A DNA stretch of 11,511 nucleotides from Bacteroidaceae bacterium (GTDB lineage Bacteria; Bacteroidota; Bacteroidia; Bacteroidales; Bacteroidaceae): contig JAILIJ010000325.1 of NCBI GenBank assembly GCA_024695315.1, positions 1-11,511 of the forward strand, read 5' to 3'. Under the pieces are notes generated by a model that made no database searches, was not told the origin of the DNA, and saw nothing but the letters and a program-made list of their open reading frames with translations. Below, one piece after another: positions 5,989 through 11,511 of this stretch. Numbering within the stretch: position 1 is the first letter of the stretch; the number at the start of each line of letters is the position of its first letter. The translations under genes and the position numbers were made by a program.

Positions 5989-6648
5989 TTACAGCAAAGA
6001 CTTACAATATTCAATAGGCAAACCTTCTAAAGCATGATAGGTATGTATGCCAAATGTTTCGGCTGCTCTCAGATTGAGTGATGAATCATCAAAGAATAAG
6101 CACTCGTCACCTTTAGCTCCTATTTCCTTTAATAATTGTTCGTAGATTCTCGGATCAGGCTTCGCAAGGTGCATCTCATGCGAAAGGAATACCTTATGGA
6201 AGAAACAATCTGTGGTATGTCCAGACTTTGAGAAGAAACGATTTTCTATATCAATCCAATGGATGTCATTTGTATTTGAAAGAAGGTAGACATTATATTT
6301 CTCCTTCAACTGACGAATAATATCCAGACGTTCCTCTGGTATATCAAATAGACACACATTCCATGCGTCAATGGCCTGCTGACGAGTCACATCTTTATTG
6401 CAGAGCGCAAGGATGCCATTTATAAAATCTTCGCTACTTACTTTTCCTACTTGATATTGCTCCAGCACACCGCTAACAGAAAGGCCTTCGCATACTACAG
6501 CCCCAACATTATTTGCAGAATTGTCCTCTGCAGCCTTCAACAGTTTCTGCACGTCAACACCGAGCTTTTCCATGGCCTTGAAGGTACACATCATATCGAC
6601 ATTAATAATTACACCGCCAAGGTCGATAATAATATTCTTTATATTCAT
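5989..6648 (-). CDS. HAD superfamily hydrolase, subfamily IA (YihX-like phosphatase)
   Basis: Haloacid-dehalogenase fold phosphatase, probably cytoplasmic and acting on a small phosphorylated metabolite, possibly a sugar phosphate. All four motifs are visible in 219 residues: motif I IIIDLGGVI with nucleophile Asp9, motif II LLSNTN (Ser124), motif III Lys163 in AKPDPRIYE, and motif IV FFDDSS (Asp187, Asp188). A helical cap lies between about residues 15 and 105. Motif I has Gly11 where classical members carry a second Asp, as in the DLG-type motif of E. coli YihX, a sugar-phosphate phosphatase; substrate assignment by that similarity is only a guess. The gene is alone, with a -7 box about 90 nt upstream and a good terminator just downstream, and is divergent from tadA. 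Confidence 0.87.
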   Translation of the reverse strand: MNIKNIIIDLGGVIINVDMMCTFKAMEKLGVDVQKLLKAAEDNSANNVGAVVCEGLSVSGVLEQYQVGKVSSEDFINGILALCNKDVTRQQAIDAWNVCLFDIPEERLDIIRQLKEKYNVYLLSNTNDIHWIDIENRFFSKSGHTTDCFFHKVFLSHEMHLAKPDPRIYEQLLKEIGAKGDECLFFDDSSLNLRAAETFGIHTYHALEGLPIEYCKSLL

Positions 6649-6652
6649 TTTC

Positions 6653-6718
6653 TATGAGTTTGTAAATTTCTATCTTTATGAATTTATGAAATCTTATGAC
6701 TTCTTTAATTCATGAATT
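6653..6718. repeat. TTATGA-type repeats and a 12-bp palindrome in the HAD leader
   Basis: AATTCATGAATT (6707-6718) is a perfect palindrome just downstream of the predicted HAD start of transcription. Nearby, TTTATGAA occurs twice in tandem (6675-6690), with related TTATGA at 6694-6699 and TATGAG at 6653-6658. Operator or simple AT-rich drift cannot be decided from one sequence. Confidence 0.5.
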
Positions 6719-6734
6719 CCCAAAAATCGGTTCA

Positions 6735-6742
6735 CAAAGATA
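6735..6742 (-). promoter_or_regulatory. Predicted -7 box for the HAD gene
   Basis: Minus-strand TATCTTTG (6742-6735) fits TAnnTTTG exactly; the -33 region has no clear TTG. Predicted transcript start near 6728, so the leader is about 80 nt. Confidence 0.5.
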
Positions 6743-6835
6743 CGTATTTTTTTGTTATTCTTTGGAAGCCTCTTGTATTATGCGTGAGTTGGGACATTAA
6801 AAGCGAATAGTTCATCGTAATATTTTACAAATTAC

Positions 6836-6843
6836 TATCTTTG
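6836..6843 (+). promoter_or_regulatory. Predicted -7 box for tadA
   Basis: Plus-strand TATCTTTG matches TAnnTTTG exactly, 46 nt before the ATG at 6890. The -33 position carries TTCATC rather than TTG. It is about 95 bp from, and divergent to, the HAD gene promoter. Confidence 0.55.
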
Positions 6844-6889
6844 CAATAAAAATACTTTTTGATTACTTCCGACACTTAAATAGTTTTAT

Positions 6890-7327
6890 ATGACAGAAGA
6901 CGAGAAATACATGCGTGAGGCTTTGCTCGAAGCAGACAAAGCACTCACACAGGATGAGATTCCTATCGGGGCAGTAGTGGTTGCTAATGGTAGAATAATT
7001 GGTCGTGGTCACAATCTAACAGAGACTTTACACGATGTGACTGCTCATGCAGAAATGCAGGCTATAACGGCTGCCGAAGAGTATTTGGATGGCAAATACC
7101 TTGATAAATGTGCACTATACGTTACCGTAGAACCTTGTGTGATGTGTGCCGGTGCTATAGGATGGAGTCAACTTGGAAAACTTGTCTATGGAGCGAGTGA
7201 CGAAAAGCGCGGTTTCATGCGATATGCGCCTAATGCACTCCACCCCAAGACAGTTGTGGTTGCTGGCGTCATGGCCGACGAGGCTTCACAAATGATGAAG
7301 GAGTTTTTCAAAGGAAAAAGAAAATGA
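6890..7327 (+). CDS. tadA: tRNA-specific adenosine deaminase (A34 to I34)
   Basis: Deaminates adenosine at the wobble position of tRNA-Arg(ACG) to inosine, a cytoplasmic zinc enzyme normally working as a homodimer. The zinc/catalytic signature is intact: HAE at residues 53-55 (His53 ligand, Glu55 proton shuttle) and PCVMC at 82-86 (Cys83, Cys86). The N-terminal helix MREALLEADKAL and GAVVVANGRIIGRGHN (27-42) are as expected, and 145 residues is near the usual length. The GASDEKRGF segment (101-109) is where TadA and related nucleoside deaminases differ, so guanine or cytosine deaminase is a less likely alternative. It is the only plus-strand gene in the window, convergent with the MATE transporter gene 51 nt downstream. 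Confidence 0.92.
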   Translation: MTEDEKYMREALLEADKALTQDEIPIGAVVVANGRIIGRGHNLTETLHDVTAHAEMQAITAAEEYLDGKYLDKCALYVTVEPCVMCAGAIGWSQLGKLVYGASDEKRGFMRYAPNALHPKTVVVAGVMADEASQMMKEFFKGKRK

Positions 7328-7337
7328 TGCTTCTTTT
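7316..7337. terminator. Possible weak bidirectional terminator between tadA and the MATE gene
   Basis: AAAAGAA (7316-7322) and TTCTTTT (7331-7337) form a 7-bp stem with an 8-nt loop spanning the tadA stop codon. The stem is A/T-rich and no separate T-run follows on either strand, so this is a weak call. Confidence 0.25.
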
Positions 7338-7378
7338 GGAAAATTATATTCCTTAAAGACACGTAAACTCGCAAATCT

Positions 7379-8698
7379 TCATTTTAACGAACTACGCGAA
7401 AAATGAAGATAGAAAAGTATGCCGGCAAGGGTAAGTCCTATTGGGAAACTCCACCATATACCTACAGCTCCCATTCCGCAAGGAAAGGCAAAGAGATAGG
7501 CAATAGGTATGCTGACCACGACGTATGCTATAAATGCAGAAATCATAAGCGAACGTACTTCCTCTATAGCTCTCAAACAATTTGCAAAGATGGTCTGCAA
7601 ACAGTCTCCAAACTGATAGGCTACAAAGGCTGGAAGGAGTGAAACGAGTATTGCCTGCACATCCGCACTCGTGGTGAATGCCGCAAAAATAGAACCATGG
7701 AAAGCTATTACAATACCTAAAAGACAGACTCCCAGTGCTAAGGTTAAAACAAAAGCCGTGGATGATGTACGACGAACTTCAACATAATCCTCAAGTCCAC
7801 GATAATGTGATATTCGTATTGCCGCTGCAGCACCCATTCCGTAATACGTCATGAAACATAATGAGCCTATGACGCACATAACCTGATGGGCAGCCAGGGC
7901 AGACGCTCCTATCCATCCCATGAAAAGTGCACATACATTAAAACTGCCAGACTCCAAACACAACTGGGTAGATATTGGCAAAGCTTTCTTTGCAAGATAG
8001 ACAACCCCACGGCTCTCTACATCACGGCCCGCACCAATGCGCCACCACATCCAGACGGCCATTAGGATTCGTGAGAAGAGTGTAGCTAAACCAGCTCCCA
8101 GCAATCCGAGGTCTAAGATAAAAATCAAAAGGTAATTGCCTATGACATTTACCACATTTGATATGAGCATAACCCACATCGGAGTTCGAGTATCGCCAGT
8201 AGCATCAGAATACTGCTTGAAAGAGTTAAACGCCCCAACAAATGGCAAAGACAACAATATTACGATGAAATATGGACGTACAAGCGGCATGAGTTCTGCT
8301 GGCTGACCCAGTCTGTCTATATTAAAATACAGAATCAAAAGCAGCAACATGACCACCACACATCCAACGATACTAAGGACAAGACTATTGTTTAGCGTCT
8401 GACGGGCACGTGTCTTCTCCCCTTTTCCCCAGAGCATCCCAACAACAGGAGTAGTACTATAGGAAAGTCCAAGGATAAAGTACAATACAAAAGTAAATAT
8501 ATTATTCACGAAACCTGCTGCCGACAGTTCTGCTGTGCCATACTGCCCCACCATAATAGTGTCGGCAAAGGATTGCAGAATAGTGCCAAGCTGCGCAATA
8601 ATAATTGGCAAGGCAAGGTGCATAATAGCAGAAGCTCTTCTTTTCCAACTGAGGGAAAGAAGAGTTTCTGCATTTTCTTTATCTGATTTGATAGTCAT
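7379..8698 (-). CDS. MATE family multidrug/sodium antiporter
   Basis: Inner-membrane efflux transporter of the MATE (NorM/DinF-like) family, exporting cationic compounds in exchange for Na+ or H+. The 439 residues show about twelve hydrophobic segments, starting near residue 26 and including 60-82, 106-125, 141-158, 175-198, 315-335 and 385-405. LALPIIIAQLGTILQSFADTIMVG (28-51) is a typical first helix, with the matching second-half segment near 238-260 (ALPISTQLCLESGSFN). FKQYSDATGDTRTPM (160-174) fits the loop conserved in the family. A charged N-terminal tail of about 25 residues precedes the first helix; Met26 is an alternative start. It lies 75 nt after serB on the same strand with no clear terminator between, so co-transcription is plausible. 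The substrate is unknown. Confidence 0.9.
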   Translation of the reverse strand: MTIKSDKENAETLLSLSWKRRASAIMHLALPIIIAQLGTILQSFADTIMVGQYGTAELSAAGFVNNIFTFVLYFILGLSYSTTPVVGMLWGKGEKTRARQTLNNSLVLSIVGCVVVMLLLLILYFNIDRLGQPAELMPLVRPYFIVILLSLPFVGAFNSFKQYSDATGDTRTPMWVMLISNVVNVIGNYLLIFILDLGLLGAGLATLFSRILMAVWMWWRIGAGRDVESRGVVYLAKKALPISTQLCLESGSFNVCALFMGWIGASALAAHQVMCVIGSLCFMTYYGMGAAAAIRISHYRGLEDYVEVRRTSSTAFVLTLALGVCLLGIVIAFHGSIFAAFTTSADVQAILVSLLPAFVAYQFGDCLQTIFANCLRAIEEVRSLMISAFIAYVVVSIPIAYLFAFPCGMGAVGIWWSFPIGLTLAGILFYLHFSRSSLK

Positions 8699-8773
8699 AT
8701 TTCTGATATAATTTTCGTTTTGTCGAAGTATATATCCACAAAATCGTACTACTGCAAAACCGAAGAACCTTAC

Positions 8774-10048
8774 TTACTCTGGAGCCTCATCATTAAGATA
8801 AGAGTCCTTGAACCCAAGGAAGTAAAGCACTCCATCAAGACCAATGGTATTGATACTCTGCTTTGCGTTTGCCACAACACGAGGCTTAGCATGGAAAGCT
8901 ATACCGAGTCCAGCCTCAGAAAGCATAGGAAGGTCATTTGCTCCGTCGCCTACCGCAATAGTCTGCTGGAGATTTACCTTCTCAACCTGTGCTATAAGTT
9001 TCAAAAGCTCAGCCTTACGCTTACCATCAACAACCTCTCCAACATAGTTACCAGTCAATTTACCGTTCTCGTCAATCTCAAGCTCATTGGCATACACGTA
9101 GTCGATGTCATACTTCTTCTGGATATACTCGCCGAAGAATGTAAATCCTCCGGAAAGAATGGCAATCTTATAACCATACTTCTTGAGCACAAACATCATA
9201 CGGTCGACGCCCTCTGTGAAAGGTAGATTTTCTGCAATCTCCCTCATCACGCTCACGTCAAGTCCCTTGAGAAGCTTACAACGACGAGTGAAAGACTCCT
9301 TAAAGTCAATCTCTCCACGCATAGCACTTTCAGTAATGGCCTTGACCTGGTCGCCCACCCCATGACGCATAGCAAGTTCATCAATTACCTCTGTCTGGAT
9401 AAGTGTAGAATCCATATCGAAGCAGATGAGACGACGCATACGGCGGTACATATTGTCAGTCTGGAACGAACAGTCAATTTCCATCTCACTTGTCATACGA
9501 AGAAGTTCACGGTGGAGCTGCTCATTATCCTTTGGTGTGCCACGTACGGAGAACTGAATACAAGCGCGGTTATGCTTACTTGGATGTTCAATACTCTCAC
9601 GACCTGACAAACGCTTGATGCCATCAATATTGAGTCCCTGATCAGCAATAAGACGGCTGACCGACTCTATGTGACGAGCAGAAAGTCTGCGTCCAAGAAC
9701 TGTAAGGATATAGCGGTTCTTACCTTGGCAAGCCACCCAATCCTCATACTCAGCAAGACTGATAGGTATGAAACGTATGTTCACGTTTAGTTCACTAGCC
9801 TTGAAGAGCAATTCCTTCATCACACGTCCCGAATAGTTTTCGCTTACACGAACCAAGAATCCGAGCGATAGTGTGGAGTGGATGTCAGCCTGGCCGACGT
9901 CAAGAATATCGACATCGTACTTAGCGATTACACCTGTGATTGTTGCGGTAAGACCTGGGCGGTCTACGCCTGTAATACGGATGAGGATGAGTTCCTCCTT
10001 ATTGCTGAGAAGGAGCCCATCCTCAGAATCTGTTGTTGGTTGTAGCAT
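8774..10048 (-). CDS. serB: Phosphoserine phosphatase with two N-terminal ACT domains
   Basis: Catalyses the last step of serine synthesis, phosphoserine to serine. The C-terminal half is the HAD catalytic domain: DMDSTLIQ at residues 211-218 (nucleophile Asp211, acid/base Asp213), SGG at 299-301, a motif III lysine around 343-345 (KRKAELL) and GDGANDLPM at 367-375 (metal-binding Asp368 and Asp372). The N-terminal half carries an ACT domain at about 19-95 (ILIRITGVDRPGLTATITGV) and a second at about 110-195 (YILTVLGRRLSARHIESVSR), the arrangement seen in SerB2-type enzymes where ACT domains bind amino acids for feedback control. At 424 residues it is longer than single-domain SerB. It begins 13 nt after tyrS, so tyrS-serB is very probably one transcript. 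Confidence 0.95.
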   Translation of the reverse strand: MLQPTTDSEDGLLLSNKEELILIRITGVDRPGLTATITGVIAKYDVDILDVGQADIHSTLSLGFLVRVSENYSGRVMKELLFKASELNVNIRFIPISLAEYEDWVACQGKNRYILTVLGRRLSARHIESVSRLIADQGLNIDGIKRLSGRESIEHPSKHNRACIQFSVRGTPKDNEQLHRELLRMTSEMEIDCSFQTDNMYRRMRRLICFDMDSTLIQTEVIDELAMRHGVGDQVKAITESAMRGEIDFKESFTRRCKLLKGLDVSVMREIAENLPFTEGVDRMMFVLKKYGYKIAILSGGFTFFGEYIQKKYDIDYVYANELEIDENGKLTGNYVGEVVDGKRKAELLKLIAQVEKVNLQQTIAVGDGANDLPMLSEAGLGIAFHAKPRVVANAKQSINTIGLDGVLYFLGFKDSYLNDEAPE

Positions 10049-10061
10049 GATTCTTTAGAAA

Positions 10062-11357
10062 TTACTTAAAAATAAGAAGATTGTACTTCTTCTTTCCTTG
10101 CTGTACGAGGAGATACTTACCATCGATGAGGTCATCAGCTGTGATAACCTTGTCGAACTGCTCAAGCTTCTCCTTGTTTATGCTTACTCCACCATTCTGA
10201 GTGAGTTTTCTCATCTCACCCTTTGATGGGAATACATTAGCCTTTTCTACGCAGAGGTCGACAGCCTTGATGCCGCCGTCAAGTTCTGACTTGGCAACTT
10301 CAAACTGTGGTACACCTGCAAATACATCGAGGAATGTCTTCTCGTCGAGCTTCAAAAGGCTCTCCTTAGTTGACTTTCCAAAGAGGATATTACTTGCCTC
10401 GATAGCCATATCAAGGTCCTCCTTTGAGTGAACCATGATAGTCACTTCCTCAGCAAGACGCTTCTGGAGCACACGGCGTCCTGGGTCCTGCTCGTGTTCA
10501 GCTATGATAGCATCAATCTCTTCCTTCTCAAGTGATGTGAAAATCTTGATGTATTTCTTTCCATCCTCATCTGGCACGTTGAGCCAGAACTGATAGAACT
10601 GGTATGGAGAAGTGTACTCACGGTTGAGCCAGATATTTCCATTCTCAGTCTTACCAAACTTACGTCCGTCGCTCTTTGTCACGAGTGGACAAGTAAGAGC
10701 GAAACACTCGTTACCGTTAGTACGACGGATAAGCTCTGAACCAGTTGTGATGTTACCCCATTGATCAGCACCACCCAACTGAAGCTTACAGTTCTTATGC
10801 TGATTGAGATAGAGGAAGTCATAACCCTGAAGAAGCTGATATGTGAACTCTGTGAATGACAATCCGTCGCGAGCCTCACCATTGAGACGCTTCTGTACAG
10901 ACTCCTTAGCCATCATGTAGTTTACTGTGATGTGCTTACCGATGTCACGTGCAAACTCGAGGAAAGTGAAGTCCTTCATCCAGTCGTAGTTGTTCACAAG
11001 TTCGGCATGGTTTGGTGCATCACTATCGAAATCGAGGAAGCGAGAAAGCTGCTCCTTGATGCAAGCCACATTATGGCGTAATGTATCCTCATCGAGAAGG
11101 TTACGCTCAGTACTCTTACCTGATGGGTCACCAATCATACCTGTTGCACCACCAATAAGTGCTAATGGCTTATGTCCACAACGCTGGAAATGACGAAGCA
11201 TCATAACGCCACAAAGGTGACCAATATGCAAAGAGTCTGCTGTTGGGTCGATACCCAAGTAAGCAGTCACCTGCTCCTTCTTGAGGAGTTCATCAGTACC
11301 TGGCATCATCTGGTGAATCATACCACGCCAAGTTAGTTCTTCTATAAAATCTTTCAT
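10062..11357 (-). CDS. tyrS: Tyrosyl-tRNA synthetase, bacterial TyrRS with S4 domain
   Basis: Charges tRNA-Tyr with tyrosine in the cytoplasm. The class I signature HIGH is at residues 44-47 (after AYLGIDPTADSL), and the KMSKS-type loop is KFGKT at 233-237, the usual form in this subfamily. The tyrosine-pocket segments YQLLQGYDFLYL (173-184) and QLGGADQWGN (193-202) are present, as is TGMIGDPSGKSTERN (72-86). The C-terminal 75 or so residues (SKGEMRKLTQNGGVSINKEK at 378-397) form the S4-like tRNA-binding domain. The 431-residue length is normal. It is the first gene of the tyrS-serB(-MATE) cluster; a predicted promoter lies about 65 nt upstream. I saw no T-box or other leader structure, so control at the leader is not evident. 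Confidence 0.97.
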   Translation of the reverse strand: MKDFIEELTWRGMIHQMMPGTDELLKKEQVTAYLGIDPTADSLHIGHLCGVMMLRHFQRCGHKPLALIGGATGMIGDPSGKSTERNLLDEDTLRHNVACIKEQLSRFLDFDSDAPNHAELVNNYDWMKDFTFLEFARDIGKHITVNYMMAKESVQKRLNGEARDGLSFTEFTYQLLQGYDFLYLNQHKNCKLQLGGADQWGNITTGSELIRRTNGNECFALTCPLVTKSDGRKFGKTENGNIWLNREYTSPYQFYQFWLNVPDEDGKKYIKIFTSLEKEEIDAIIAEHEQDPGRRVLQKRLAEEVTIMVHSKEDLDMAIEASNILFGKSTKESLLKLDEKTFLDVFAGVPQFEVAKSELDGGIKAVDLCVEKANVFPSKGEMRKLTQNGGVSINKEKLEQFDKVITADDLIDGKYLLVQQGKKKYNLLIFK

Positions 11358-11423
11358 TATATATCTTTATTATTTGAGTTCTTGTATTTTTTATTAGTAT
11401 TATGAGAATTTTCAGGAAAACAG

Positions 11424-11453
11424 TAAACGTAGTCTTCCTACATATCCACACAA
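11424..11453 (-). promoter_or_regulatory. Predicted promoter of the tyrS cluster
   Basis: Minus-strand TACGTTTA (11431-11424) matches TAnnTTTG at five of six fixed positions. TTG (11453-11451) sits 19 nt upstream, the expected -33 distance. Transcription would start near 11417, giving a leader of about 60 nt. The rest of 11358-11511 shows no gene on either strand. Confidence 0.45.
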
Positions 11454-11511
11454 TTTGGACATGTTGAAAATGAGGGTTTAATATCCTATGTTAAGGTATT
11501 CTTTCTACTTT

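Noticed and set aside
8718..8743. TTTTGT/ACAAAA inverted repeat between serB and the MATE gene
   Set aside because: A 6-bp AT-rich stem without a T-run; too weak to call a terminator or operator.
1..11511. tRNA, rRNA, CRISPR array, insertion sequence or prophage
   Set aside because: Reading both strands gave no cloverleaf, regular spacer-repeat array, transposase or phage gene; gene content is housekeeping apart from the secreted protein.

Overview
The window looks like a chromosomal segment from a Bacteroidales bacterium, most likely Prevotellaceae. Four things point there. Several genes are preceded by the Bacteroidetes-type -7 box TAnnTTTG rather than a -35/-10 pair. Starts generally lack Shine-Dalgarno sequences. 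A secreted protein ends in a type IX secretion (T9SS) sorting-like tail. The protein variants (long QueA, SerB with two ACT domains, TyrS with a KFGKT loop) fit that phylum. I see no insertion sequence, phage gene, CRISPR array, tRNA or rRNA.

Layout. Positions 1-2748 hold a tight minus-strand operon read right to left: HIT-family protein, 5-formyltetrahydrofolate cyclo-ligase, biotin-protein ligase and a QueA-type tRNA-modification enzyme cut off by the left edge. Genes are 3 nt apart or overlap by a few bases, and a -7 box lies upstream of the first. Positions 2749-3390 are a 642-bp non-coding gap. It holds a second minus-strand promoter, three tandem 11-bp repeats, a hairpin with a U-tract and a 10-bp inverted repeat around the promoter. 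I read it as a possible small RNA or long leader. Positions 3391-5619 encode a 742-residue secreted protein of unknown function, with its own promoter and a strong terminator. Positions 5620-5988 hold two intrinsic terminators and that gene's promoter. Positions 5989-6648 encode a HAD phosphatase (minus), divergent from tadA (plus, 6890-7327). From 7379 to 11357 a second minus-strand cluster reads tyrS, serB, MATE transporter, with a promoter upstream of tyrS.

Most genes are housekeeping: tRNA modification (queuosine, inosine-34), tRNA charging, folate salvage, biotin attachment and serine synthesis. The least conventional parts are the secreted protein and the non-coding gaps on either side of it. 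I found no convincing multi-gene novel system; the best leads are the candidate RNA/repeat element at about 3031-3295 and the orphan secreted protein.
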